A stretch of 52,623 nt of DNA from Corynebacterium tuscaniense (GTDB lineage: Bacteria; Actinomycetota; Actinomycetes; Mycobacteriales; Mycobacteriaceae): assembly GCF_008693065.1 (NCBI RefSeq), contig NZ_VXKH01000008.1, forward strand, positions 1 to 52,623. The letters are read 5' to 3'. The notes beneath the pieces are model-generated. The model did not search any database and was not told the DNA's origin. It saw only the letters and a list, made by a program, of their open reading frames with translations. Positions 1-8,010 of the stretch are shown piece by piece. Made by a program: the position numbers and the translations under genes. Position 1 is the stretch's first letter. Each line of letters begins with the position of its first letter.

Positions 1-486
1 CGTTCCGCCGACCTGTTTGGGCTGGAGGTCCACGCCACCGGCATCGCGGACCTGGCCACCGCCCGCACCCGCTTTGTGCTGGCAGGACCCACCGGGGTGC
101 CCACCCCGCGCACTGGGGATGACCGCACCTCTGTCGTCTTCCAGCTCCCTAACGAAGCCGGCACTTTGGTCGGCGCCCTGCACGAGTTCGCCTACCGCGG
201 TGTGGATCTCACACGCATTGAATCCCGCCCGACTCGGGAGGAAGCCAACACCTACAACTTCTACGTTGACCTTGTTGGCCACATCGACGACATCCCACTC
301 GCAGAAGCGCTGCGCTCCCTCTGGCTCCGTGCCACCCGGGTGACGTTCCTTGGGTCGTGGCCGCGCTACCGCGACTCGGATTCTGGGGTTGTTCCGTCGA
401 CGATGATGGACCCCGCCCGCCTTGCCCAAGCCGAAGATTGGGTTCGGGCTGCCCGCACTGGAGATCTAGGAGAGTTAGGAGACTAG
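1..486 (+). CDS. pheA: prephenate dehydratase, C-terminal part (cut by window edge)
   Basis: Prephenate dehydratase converts prephenate to phenylpyruvate in phenylalanine synthesis. Frame 1 is open from the first base, so only the 3' 161 codons are present and the start lies outside the window. The visible part opens with the end of the catalytic domain, including the TRF motif (A-R-T-R-F-V-L) typical of the active site. An ACT regulatory domain follows, with GALHEF and the ESRP signature that binds phenylalanine, implying feedback inhibition. A short tail of about 45 residues closes the protein. The next gene starts two bases after the stop, so the two are probably co-transcribed. The identification is firm because catalytic TRF and ACT ESRP occur in the order of the family. 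Confidence 0.93.
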   Translation, partial: RSADLFGLEVHATGIADLATARTRFVLAGPTGVPTPRTGDDRTSVVFQLPNEAGTLVGALHEFAYRGVDLTRIESRPTREEANTYNFYVDLVGHIDDIPLAEALRSLWLRATRVTFLGSWPRYRDSDSGVVPSTMMDPARLAQAEDWVRAARTGDLGELGD

Positions 487-488
487 TC

Positions 489-1157
489 ATGCTGATTCTT
501 TTACGCCACGGCCAAACCACCTCCAACGTCGACCGCAAACTGGATACTCTTCTCCCCGGTGCACCCCTGACTCCCCTCGGCGAGGAGCAGGCTTTGGCTG
601 CGGGCCGAGCGATTTCAGCTGACTACCAGGTAGGGAGGGTCTTTTCCTCCGAAGCGTTACGCGCCCGGCAAACCGCCGCTATCGCCTTTTCTTCCCTGGT
701 CGGCGACATCCCTGCCCTGCCCGGCCTCCACGAAATCCAGGCTGGACGGTGGGAAATGCACAACTCGTCCGCAGCCCACGAGGCCTACCTCACCGCATTC
801 CGCGGCTTCTACCGCCGGGACCTCGCCGCCACCGTCGAAGACGGCGACTCCCTGGAGACTTTCCTCACCCGTTACCGCGCTGGGGTGCTGGCCGCGCTTG
901 ACCCTGCCTTGTATTCTGCCGGTTCTGCGGGTGCATCGGGTTCTAGCCGCGGTAGCACCGTGATCGTTTCGCACGGTGGGGCCATCAGGGGGTTTACCGC
1001 CAATGCCTGCCAGGTTGACCCCCAGTTTGCCGAGCAGTCCTACCTCCCCAACTGTGAATACGTCGTCCTAGACCCAGGTGAGGATCCTGCCGGCACCTTC
1101 GGGGATTGGCAGGTCGTGCGCTGGGGCAAGTATGACCTCGCCGGGTTGCGCGGCTAA
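489..1157 (+). CDS. histidine phosphatase (phosphoglycerate mutase-like) family protein
   Basis: A 222-residue cytoplasmic protein of the branch-1 histidine phosphatase superfamily. The phosphorylated histidine is in RHGQT at residues 6-10, ARQTAAI follows about 50 residues later, and the second catalytic histidine is in SHGGAIRG near residue 162. The ATG at 489 was chosen because the RHG motif must lie very close to the N-terminus; the open frame upstream is out of frame with pheA and looks non-coding. A purine-rich stretch in the last codons of pheA can serve as ribosome binding site. The substrate cannot be told: members include phosphoglycerate mutases and many broad phosphatases. It runs head-to-tail after pheA and overlaps the end of the convergent protease gene by 4 bases. 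Confidence 0.88.
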   Translation: MLILLRHGQTTSNVDRKLDTLLPGAPLTPLGEEQALAAGRAISADYQVGRVFSSEALRARQTAAIAFSSLVGDIPALPGLHEIQAGRWEMHNSSAAHEAYLTAFRGFYRRDLAATVEDGDSLETFLTRYRAGVLAALDPALYSAGSAGASGSSRGSTVIVSHGGAIRGFTANACQVDPQFAEQSYLPNCEYVVLDPGEDPAGTFGDWQVVRWGKYDLAGLRG

Positions 1158-1501
1158 CCCCACCCCAACTCATGCAACTCATTTTCCTCTAGCCCGAAGT
1201 AGTGCCCAACTTCGTGGAAGACGGTGACTTTGACCTCGTGGCGGAGTTCCTCAATATCTGAGCAGATGGCTTCGAGCGCGTCTTTGTAAATGAACACGGC
1301 ATCCGGCAGGTAGCCGGTGTGGTTGGCATGTTGTTCGGTGAGGGGGACTCCCTGGAAAAGCCCGAGCAGGGTGGGGTTGTCCTCGTTGTAGGGCCGGGCC
1401 AGGATGACCATGTTGGTCATGGACCGGGCGAAGGATTCAGGAATGAGGTCGAGGGCATCGTTGATGAGGGACTCGAACTCTTCGTCGCTGATGGGGTCCA
1501 T
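1154..1501 (-). CDS. minimal zincin-type metallopeptidase family protein
   Basis: A 115-residue soluble protein with a zinc-protease signature HEVGHYFG at residues 96-103, followed by a C-terminal E-x-x-E-L-H-E-L-G-W segment. This matches the short family of possibly zinc-dependent proteases conserved in Actinobacteria (the DUF1025-type minimal metallopeptidase). Size and motif position fit that family, in which HExxH is near the C-terminus. No signal peptide is present. It is convergent with the phosphatase gene and lies 3 bases downstream of the membrane-protein gene on the same strand, so those two probably form an operon. The biological substrate is unknown; proteolytic activity is inferred only from the zinc motif. 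Confidence 0.85.
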   Translation of the reverse strand: MDPISDEEFESLINDALDLIPESFARSMTNMVILARPYNEDNPTLLGLFQGVPLTEQHANHTGYLPDAVFIYKDALEAICSDIEELRHEVKVTVFHEVGHYFGLEENELHELGWG

Positions 1502-1504
1502 GAT

Positions 1505-2575
1505 TTAAGGTGCGTTGTAAGGCTGGGGTGCAACGGGGGCGGGGCCAGCAGCTCTACCCTGTGCAGAGCGCAGCGGTCGACGCTCTGGTGGCGGGGCAGG
1601 AACGGAGCCATCGACGGTGAGCGCTTCACGGCCGTCCTTGGCGGAGCCGGTGAGGGAGGCGAAGCGATCGTCTTTAGCAAACATGAGGCCGCAGTTGACG
1701 GTTCGGCTGCCACCATCCCAAGCTCGTGTGGTGGAGGTGCCCCAGTAGATCTGCAGGGTGGTTTGGTAGAGGTTTTCTTCGCCGCCGACGTATTCTTCGG
1801 CAGTTTTGGCGCAAACGTCGCCGAGGTACTTATTTTGTTCGTCGACAGAGGGGGTGTGGTCGGCGAAGACGGGGGCGAGGTCGACTTTGCCGGTGATTTC
1901 GATGTGGTGTCGGTCGGAGCATTTGACAACGTTGAGGTTGTTGGCCTGGTCCGTGATCAGGCAGGTTCCGGTTTCGGCGACGCGGGCTTGGTCGCGTTCG
2001 GCAGCTTTGCCGGTGGTAAGGATGGGTACGCCCTCGGTGTCGGTTTCTTGGAGGCCACACAGCATGGTGCGGTCACCGTCTTCCCATGCGTCGGTGGGCG
2101 GCAGGATGGGGGCGATGGAGTAGCGGCCGGAGGGGTCGTAGCGTCCGCCGAGGTAGCGGATGGATGCGGTTTGGCAGAGCTCTTCGCGGAGCTGGGCCTG
2201 ACGGGTTTGGTTTGGTGGTGGGGCGCCGGGGCCGAATTCGGCGGTGGGGTAGGTGTTGAGGTCTTCGCGGGAGGAGACTTCGAAGCGGTGTTCTTTGTTG
2301 CAGTCGGTTTCTTCGAAGTCGCTGATGGTGCCTTTGTCGTCCATGTCCCAGGTCAGGCAGGTGCCTTCTTTGGCGGCGGTGAAGGGGATGACGCCGTTGG
2401 CATCGGGTTCCGGGGTGCCGCCGGTGCTGGCGCCTGATTGTTTGTCGGAAGCCAGGGTTAGTCCGGTTGTTCCGGCGTATGTGCCCATGCACAGTGCGCC
2501 GGCGAGTCCGGCGATGAGCAGGGTGCGCAGTCCTGTGCGGGAAAGCGAAGTGCCGTTATTCATATACACCATCAT
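1505..2575 (-). CDS. septum formation family protein, membrane anchored
   Basis: A 356-residue protein with one N-terminal membrane segment (about residues 16-38), then a long extracytoplasmic region and a Pro-rich tail. The exported part contains two similar modules, each with a Gly-x-C-L/T-W or GTCLI opening, an H-x-(I/F)-E-(I/V) strand (EHRFEV, HHIEIT) and paired cysteines. That pattern is typical of the actinobacterial 'septum formation' domain family. A role in cell division or envelope is suggested only by the family name. The start is uncertain: ATG at 2575, or ATG at 2563 four codons later; neither has a strong ribosome site. Only 44 bases separate it from the divergent serS, so the promoters overlap. 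Confidence 0.72.
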   Translation of the reverse strand: MMVYMNNGTSLSRTGLRTLLIAGLAGALCMGTYAGTTGLTLASDKQSGASTGGTPEPDANGVIPFTAAKEGTCLTWDMDDKGTISDFEETDCNKEHRFEVSSREDLNTYPTAEFGPGAPPPNQTRQAQLREELCQTASIRYLGGRYDPSGRYSIAPILPPTDAWEDGDRTMLCGLQETDTEGVPILTTGKAAERDQARVAETGTCLITDQANNLNVVKCSDRHHIEITGKVDLAPVFADHTPSVDEQNKYLGDVCAKTAEEYVGGEENLYQTTLQIYWGTSTTRAWDGGSRTVNCGLMFAKDDRFASLTGSAKDGREALTVDGSVPAPPPERRPLRSAQGRAAGPAPVAPQPYNAP

Positions 2576-2605
2576 GCCTGCAGCTCGTGGGCCCAGTCCA
2601 ACGGG

Positions 2606-2611
2606 TAGGGT
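2606..2611 (+). promoter_or_regulatory. candidate -10 element of a leaderless serS transcript
   Basis: TAGGGT fits the loose corynebacterial TANNNT -10 pattern and ends 8 bases before the GTG start of serS. That spacing would place the transcription start on or next to the start codon. No clear -35 is visible and the GGGTAGGG could instead act as a ribosome site, so this is tentative. Confidence 0.3.
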
Positions 2612-2619
2612 TGGGGCTT

Positions 2620-3876
2620 GTGATTGATCTGAAGTTTCTGCGTGAAAATCCGGATGTTGTTCGTGCCTCTCAGCTGGCTCGTGGTGAGGATCCGGCGTTG
2701 GTGGATGCGCTGTTGAAGGCTGATGAGGAGCGGCGCGCGGCCATCGCTAAGGCGGATGAGTTGCGGGGGGAGCAGAAGGCGTTTGGCAAGAGGATTGGTC
2801 AGGCTGCTCCGGAGGATCGTCCGGCGTTGCTGGAGGGTTCGAATGAGTTGAAGGCGAAGGTGAAGGAGGCGGAGGCTGCGCAGTCGGGGGCGGAGGAACG
2901 TGTGACGCAGTTGCAGTATTCGATCTCCAATGTCATCGCGGGAGCGCCCGCGGGGGGTGAGGAGGACTTCGTTGTTCTTGAGCACGTGGGGGAGGTGCCA
3001 GAGTTTGATTTCGAGGTTAAGGATCACTTGGATCTGGGTGAAGAGCTGGGGCTTATCGACGTCAAACGGGGCACCAAAGTCGGTGGCGCCCGCTTCTACT
3101 ACTTGGTGGGTGACGGTGCGTGGCTGCAGCTGGGCATGTTGATGCTGGCGGCACAGAAGGCGCGTGAGGCTGGTTTTAAGGTGATGGTCCCGCCGGTGCT
3201 TGTGCGTCCGGAGATTATGCAGGGCACAGGCTTTCTGGATGCGCATGATGAGGAGATTTATTATCTCGAGCGCGATGAGCTGTACCTGGTGGGTACGTCG
3301 GAAGTGGCGTTGGCGGGTTACCACAAGGACGAGATCATTGATTTAAGCGAGGGGCCGTTGTTGTATGCGGGGTGGTCGAGCTGCTTCCGTAGAGAAGCGG
3401 GCTCGTACGGCAAGGACACGAAGGGTATTTTGCGTGTCCACCAGTTCGACAAACTGGAGATGTTTGTTTACTGCAAGCCTGAAGATGCAGAGGAGATGCA
3501 CCAGAAACTGCTGGGGCTTGAGCGTGAGATGCTTGCCGCGGTGGAGGTTCCGTACCGCATTATTGATGTCGCGGCGGGAGATCTCGGGTCATCAGCTGCC
3601 CGCAAGTTTGATACGGAGGCGTGGGTGCCCTCGCAGGGCACGTACCGTGAGCTGACGTCGACGTCGAATTGCACGACGTTCCAGGGTCGCCGCCTAGCTA
3701 CTCGTTACCGTGATGAGGAGGGCAAGACGCAGACCGCTGCCACCCTCAACGGCACTCTGGCAACAACACGTTGGCTGGTGGCCATTTTGGAGAATAACCA
3801 GCGGGCTGATGGCTCGGTGGTGGTGCCTGAGGCACTCCGCCCGTGGGTTGGAAAAGATATCCTTTCCAAGAACTAA
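2620..3876 (+). CDS. serS: serine--tRNA ligase
   Basis: Seryl-tRNA synthetase, 418 residues, charges tRNA-Ser in the cytoplasm. The N-terminus ([10 protein letters not shown]) and the following charged helices form the long antiparallel coiled-coil arm that binds the tRNA variable loop. Class II motifs follow: GTSEVALAG, motif 2 with [12 protein letters not shown], and motif 3 with [20 protein letters not shown] near the C-terminus. The GTG at 2620 is chosen because the family almost always begins at this I-D-L segment; the frame is open 11 codons further upstream but that extension is not conserved. Followed after 23 bases by two acyltransferase genes. Confidence 0.97.
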   Translation: MIDLKFLRENPDVVRASQLARGEDPALVDALLKADEERRAAIAKADELRGEQKAFGKRIGQAAPEDRPALLEGSNELKAKVKEAEAAQSGAEERVTQLQYSISNVIAGAPAGGEEDFVVLEHVGEVPEFDFEVKDHLDLGEELGLIDVKRGTKVGGARFYYLVGDGAWLQLGMLMLAAQKAREAGFKVMVPPVLVRPEIMQGTGFLDAHDEEIYYLERDELYLVGTSEVALAGYHKDEIIDLSEGPLLYAGWSSCFRREAGSYGKDTKGILRVHQFDKLEMFVYCKPEDAEEMHQKLLGLEREMLAAVEVPYRIIDVAAGDLGSSAARKFDTEAWVPSQGTYRELTSTSNCTTFQGRRLATRYRDEEGKTQTAATLNGTLATTRWLVAILENNQRADGSVVVPEALRPWVGKDILSKN

Positions 3877-3899
3877 CTGTCTGTGAAAGGGGTCCCAAC

Positions 3900-4763
3900 A
3901 TGACTGGGGACAAGGAGCCGAAGCGGTGGATTGGCCCACTGTTTGAGGTGCCGGCAGATTTTGTGGAGCCGGCACCTCACCCGGTGGAGTCGAAGGAGCG
4001 TTTCTACCAGGCCATCATTGGTGGTTTTAAGCGCATCATGCAGGCCCAGGGTCTGCGGTTTTATGTCCACGGTGCGGAGAATCTGCCGGAGCGGGACGGC
4101 GCGTTGTTGGTGATCAATCACACGGGCTACTACGATTTCATCATTGCCGGAATTGGGGCGCATCTGCGAGGCAAGCGCCTGGTGCGGTTTATGGCGAAAA
4201 AAGAGGTCTTTGACACCAAGGTCGTCGGTTCCTTGATGCGGGGGATGAAGCATGTGCCGGTGGATCGATCTGCAGGCATGGACGCGATCGCTGAGGCAAC
4301 GAAGTGGCTGCGTGGTGGTGGCTTGGTGGGTATCTTCCCGGAGTCCACGCTCTCGCGCTCCTTTGAGCTCGCGGACTTCAAAACGGGTGCGGCCCGCATT
4401 GCGGATGAGGCTGGGGTGCCCATGATCCCCACGGTGATTTGGGGCTCACAACGTATTTGGACCAAGGGGATCCCTAAAAACCTGGGCCGTTCCCACACCC
4501 CGATTGTGCTCAGTTATGGGGAGCCTGTGTACACCACCGGTGACGCGGAGGAGGACACGCGCCGGGTGAAGGCAGCGATGCAGGAACTGCTGGAATTCAA
4601 CCGCGAAGAGTATGCCCGCCGGTTCGGACCCTTTGAGCCTGGCCAGAAGTGGATGCCCGCATCACTCGGCGGTGGCGCTCCAACTCTGGAGGAAGCCACG
4701 GTGATCCAGGAGAAGGAACGCGCAGCGAAACTCGCCAAGAAGCAGGCGAAGAAGCAGGGGTAA
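3900..4763 (+). CDS. lysophospholipid acyltransferase family protein (PlsC-like), copy 1
   Basis: A 287-residue member of the PlsC (1-acyl-glycerol-3-phosphate acyltransferase) family, which moves an acyl chain from acyl-CoA to lysophospholipid at the inner membrane face. The catalytic H-x4-D box is NHTGYYD (His74, Asp79); the glycerol-phosphate-binding region reads FPESTLSRS where most homologues have FPEGT, and VDRSAG lies between them. The ATG at 3900 is preceded by a good AAAGGGG ribosome site. The Lys-rich C-terminus is typical of corynebacterial copies. The next gene, 3 bases downstream, is a paralogue with the same box order, so this is a tandem duplication in one operon. Exact acyl acceptor unknown. 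Confidence 0.88.
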   Translation: MTGDKEPKRWIGPLFEVPADFVEPAPHPVESKERFYQAIIGGFKRIMQAQGLRFYVHGAENLPERDGALLVINHTGYYDFIIAGIGAHLRGKRLVRFMAKKEVFDTKVVGSLMRGMKHVPVDRSAGMDAIAEATKWLRGGGLVGIFPESTLSRSFELADFKTGAARIADEAGVPMIPTVIWGSQRIWTKGIPKNLGRSHTPIVLSYGEPVYTTGDAEEDTRRVKAAMQELLEFNREEYARRFGPFEPGQKWMPASLGGGAPTLEEATVIQEKERAAKLAKKQAKKQG

Positions 4764-4766
4764 AAC

Positions 4767-5618
4767 ATGACGAGTTACCGCGTTGAGAAGGGCGTTTTCT
4801 ACATCCCTGAAGATGTCCCTGCACTGCCGGAGCAGCCAGGCTGGAAAAATGAACGCTGGTACCGGGCGGTGCTCAACACGGTGGTGCCTATCCTGCGGCT
4901 TCAGGGTCTGAAGTTTTACGTCAACGGCCTGGAGAACATGCCTGCGGAGGGGCCAGTTCTGGTTGCTGGGAACCACATTGGCTACTACGACTTTGTCACC
5001 GGTGCGTTGCCGGGTTTGCTGCGTGGGCGCCGGCCGACGCGCTATATGGCCAAGAAAGAGCTGTTTGATCATTGGCTGGTGGGGCCAGCTGCGCGGGGTA
5101 CGGGGCAGATTGAGGTGGACCGGTCGATGGGTGCGGGTAGCGTCGATAAGGCTATTGAGCGGCTGACTGACAGCGATCAGGTTGTGGGAATTTTCCCGGA
5201 AGGCACCCTGGCGCGTTCCTTTGAGCTGGAGGAGTTCAAAACGGGTGCGGCGCGTATTGCGAAGGCCTCGGGTGCCACGTTAATCCCATCTGTTTCGTGG
5301 GGCACGCAGCGGATTTGGGCGAAACGCGGGAAAATTGAGATGGGTCGGACAAAGTATCCGATCATCACGAATATCGGGCCCGCGGTGTCCACGGAGGGGT
5401 CGCACGAAGAAATTACGGTCCGGCTGAAAGAAGCGATGCAGGTGCTTCTCGAAGGCGCCCGGGAAGAATACAACGACCGCTTCGGCCCCTTCCCGGAGGG
5501 CTTAGACTGGATGGCAGCGTCGATGGGGGGATCGGCACCCACGGTAGAGGAGGCAAAAGTGCTTGACCAGCGAGCCAAGGCCGAGCGGAAGAGCCGGAAG
5601 AAGCAGAAGAAAGGGTAG
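4767..5618 (+). CDS. lysophospholipid acyltransferase family protein (PlsC-like), copy 2
   Basis: A 283-residue paralogue of the preceding gene. It has NHIGYYD (His70, Asp75), EVDRSMG, and the canonical FPEGTLARS box that copy 1 lacks, plus the same SWGTQRIWAK segment and a Lys/Arg-rich end. It starts three bases after the stop of copy 1, indicating translational coupling. Both probably act in phospholipid or phosphatidylinositol-mannoside-type lipid synthesis at the membrane, but the substrate cannot be read from sequence. The clear divergence between copies (Glu-Ser-Thr versus Glu-Gly-Thr) suggests different substrates rather than a recent duplication. Confidence 0.88.
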   Translation: MTSYRVEKGVFYIPEDVPALPEQPGWKNERWYRAVLNTVVPILRLQGLKFYVNGLENMPAEGPVLVAGNHIGYYDFVTGALPGLLRGRRPTRYMAKKELFDHWLVGPAARGTGQIEVDRSMGAGSVDKAIERLTDSDQVVGIFPEGTLARSFELEEFKTGAARIAKASGATLIPSVSWGTQRIWAKRGKIEMGRTKYPIITNIGPAVSTEGSHEEITVRLKEAMQVLLEGAREEYNDRFGPFPEGLDWMAASMGGSAPTVEEAKVLDQRAKAERKSRKKQKKG

Positions 5619-5629
5619 GTCGATTCCTC

Positions 5630-6463
5630 GTGTCAACCCCTAAGCCGCCGAAGCTGATTGTGAGCGATATTGATGGCACGTTGCTGGATAGCAATGGACG
5701 CGTGAGTTCGCGTCTGCGCGACACGATTACGCGGGCGGCGCGCATGGGTACGAAGATCGCGCTGGCCACGGGGCGGCCACATCGGTGGTTGACGCCGGTG
5801 CTGGATCAGTTGCCGTTTACCCCGGACTGCATCTGCGCTAACGGTGCGGTGGTGTATGACCCGTCACTGGATGAGGTGCTGGTGCGCCATGAGTTGGACA
5901 CGGAGGCGTTGGGGCGCATCGCGGAGATCGCGCGTGAGGCTTTGGCAGGCTATGGCACCTACGGTTTCGGCGTGGAGCGCGTGGGCAGTTCCGCCTTTGA
6001 CCCGGAGGAAGAATGCTTCCTCATTACCCCTGGTTACAGCCCTGATTTGTGGGATATCGGCTATGGGGTGGTGGACGTTGCGGAGCTGACATCGGTGCCC
6101 GCCGCGAAGATTCTCGTGCGCCACCCGGAGATGAGTTCGCAGGAGCTTTTCGACGTATTGGCGCCGTTCATCGACCCCGAAGATGCTCACGTGACCTACT
6201 CCATGAACGAGGGGCTGCTGGAGTTCAGTGCACCGGGGGTGAATAAGGCGACGGGTGTGTCGATCGTCGCTACGCAACATGGCATTGAGCGTGAACGGGT
6301 CCTTGCTTTTGGTGATATGCCGAATGACATGGAGATGTTGGCGTGGGCTGGCATGGGTGTGGCCATGGCGAATGCGGAGCCACTCGTGCAGGATGCGGCT
6401 GATGTGGTGACCACGTCGAATGATGATTTTGGTGTAGCGCGTGTCCTTGAGAGTTGGTTCTAG
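5630..6463 (+). CDS. Cof-type HAD-IIB family phosphatase
   Basis: A 277-residue haloacid-dehalogenase-superfamily hydrolase. Motif I is SDIDGTLLDSNG (nucleophile Asp13, acid Asp15), motif II is in ALATGRP, and motif IV is GDMPNDMEML near residues 228-237. The large inserted cap between motifs II and III identifies the Cof/IIB subtype, which dephosphorylates sugar phosphates and similar small molecules. A GTG start at 5630 lies 11 bases after the acyltransferase stop, so it likely belongs to the serS/plsC transcription unit. Natural substrate unknown. Confidence 0.88.
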   Translation: MSTPKPPKLIVSDIDGTLLDSNGRVSSRLRDTITRAARMGTKIALATGRPHRWLTPVLDQLPFTPDCICANGAVVYDPSLDEVLVRHELDTEALGRIAEIAREALAGYGTYGFGVERVGSSAFDPEEECFLITPGYSPDLWDIGYGVVDVAELTSVPAAKILVRHPEMSSQELFDVLAPFIDPEDAHVTYSMNEGLLEFSAPGVNKATGVSIVATQHGIERERVLAFGDMPNDMEMLAWAGMGVAMANAEPLVQDAADVVTTSNDDFGVARVLESWF

Positions 6464-6478
6464 GGTTAAATAACCCCC
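6464..6478 (+). promoter_or_regulatory. palindrome and -10-like element directly before glpK
   Basis: The 15-base gap between the HAD gene and glpK holds GGGTTAAATAACCC, two 6-base inverted arms around AA. Inside it, TAAATA lies 6 bases before the ATG, the spacing expected for the -10 of a leaderless transcript. No purine-rich ribosome site is present. The arms may act as an operator over that promoter, or as a weak hairpin. Confidence 0.4.
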
Positions 6479-7999
6479 ATGCCATACATCGCCGCGATTG
6501 ACCAGGGAACAACGTCCACCCGGTGCTACATCACCACTCCCGACGGCGAGGTGGTGGGCACCGCCCAGTTTGAGCACAAACAAATCATGCCGCGCGAAGG
6601 ATGGGTGGAACACAACCCCCGTGAGATCTGGCGCAACACGCGCCGGGCACTCTCGGAGGCCTTGGTTGCCGCGGATCTCGATGTGGAGGACCTGGCTGCT
6701 GTTGGGCTGACCAACCAGCGTGAAACAGCGGTGATCTGGGATAAGGAGACCGGAAAGCCGATCTATAACGCCATTGTGTGGCAGGACACCCGCACGGAAG
6801 ACGTGGCCCCGGACGGGGATAAGACGCGGTATCTGAAAAAGACAGGGTTGTTGGCTAATTCTTATCCGGCGGGCCCGAAGTGGGCGTGGATCCTGGACAA
6901 CGTGGAGGGCGCGCGCGAACGCGCGGAAAAGGGCGAGCTGTTGGCCGGCACGATTGATACGTGGCTGATCTGGAACCTCACGGGTGGGGCGCGGGAATCT
7001 CGCAGGTCCGTGTTCGCAGGCATGTTCGGGTTTGCCAAGGGGCACGCACAGCATGTCACGGACGTGACCAACGCATCGCGCACGCTGCTCATGGATTTGG
7101 AGACGCTGAAGTGGGACGAGGAACTTTGCGCGGAAATCGGGGTGCCGCGGCAGATCTTGCCGGAGATCAAACCCAGCTTTGGCAACTTCGGGTCGATTCG
7201 CCGGAAGAAGAGCTCACGCGATGTGCCCATCACAGGTGTGCTCGGCGACCAGCAGGCGGCACTGTTCGGGCAGGGCTGTTTGGATAAAGGCACGGCGAAG
7301 ATGACCTATGGCACGGGCTTGTTCATGCTTCTCAATACCGGCGACAAGCCGCATTTCTCCGAACACGGTTTGCTCACCACTGTTGCATACCAGAAGGCGG
7401 GTAAACCACCGGTATATGCGCTAGAGGGCTCCGTGGCTGTGGGTGGTTCGCTCATCCAGTGGCTGCGGGATCAACTGGGCATCATCAACAACGCGGCTGA
7501 ATCAGAGAAGGTGGCCAGTCAGGTGGAGGATTCCGCTGGCGTAGTTATCGTGCCGGCCTTCTCCGGACTGTTCGCGCCACGCTGGCGGCCGGATGCCCGT
7601 GGTGTGATCACAGGCATCACGCGCTACACCGACCGGCGCCACATCGTGCGGGCTGCCTTAGATGCCACCTGCCTGCAGACGTTGGAGGTGGTGCGGGCAA
7701 TGGAAGCGGATGCGCGGATAAGCATTGATGCTTTGCGTGTGGACGGCGGCATGACCGCGAACAGCCTACTCATGCAAATGCAGGCCGATGTGTTGGAATC
7801 CACCGTCGTGAGGCCTGACAACATGGAAACCACCGTGATGGGTGCGGCGAGTGCCGCCGGGATCGGGGCAGGGCTTGTGGATGAGCCGCTGAGCCTTGGG
7901 CAGGAAAAGACCTGGGAAAACACAATGGCCGGCCCCGACCGGGACCGGCTCATTGCGCGGTGGGAGGAAGCCGTGGCTCGCTCCCTTGATCTGGCTTGA
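6479..7999 (+). CDS. glpK: glycerol kinase
   Basis: A 506-residue FGGY-family kinase that phosphorylates glycerol to glycerol-3-phosphate. The N-terminal ATP-binding motif DQGTTSTR, the substrate segment TNQRET, the hinge IVWQDTR, the domain II start [15 protein letters not shown] and the signature [17 protein letters not shown] are all present in order, at full family length. There is no ribosome site, consistent with leaderless translation. The gene follows a HAD phosphatase and two PlsC acyltransferases; glycerol-3-phosphate is the backbone they would use, so a link to phospholipid supply is plausible but inferred. It is convergent with the amidase gene with only 11 bases between the ends. 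Confidence 0.96.
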   Translation: MPYIAAIDQGTTSTRCYITTPDGEVVGTAQFEHKQIMPREGWVEHNPREIWRNTRRALSEALVAADLDVEDLAAVGLTNQRETAVIWDKETGKPIYNAIVWQDTRTEDVAPDGDKTRYLKKTGLLANSYPAGPKWAWILDNVEGARERAEKGELLAGTIDTWLIWNLTGGARESRRSVFAGMFGFAKGHAQHVTDVTNASRTLLMDLETLKWDEELCAEIGVPRQILPEIKPSFGNFGSIRRKKSSRDVPITGVLGDQQAALFGQGCLDKGTAKMTYGTGLFMLLNTGDKPHFSEHGLLTTVAYQKAGKPPVYALEGSVAVGGSLIQWLRDQLGIINNAAESEKVASQVEDSAGVVIVPAFSGLFAPRWRPDARGVITGITRYTDRRHIVRAALDATCLQTLEVVRAMEADARISIDALRVDGGMTANSLLMQMQADVLESTVVRPDNMETTVMGAASAAGIGAGLVDEPLSLGQEKTWENTMAGPDRDRLIARWEEAVARSLDLA

Positions 8000-8010
8000 T
8001 GTAGCTTGAT

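Noticed and set aside
1319..2437. Long plus-strand open frame of 372 codons
   Set aside because: It is the opposite-strand shadow of the septum-formation protein, with an implausible Gly/Val/Phe-rich product and no family motif.
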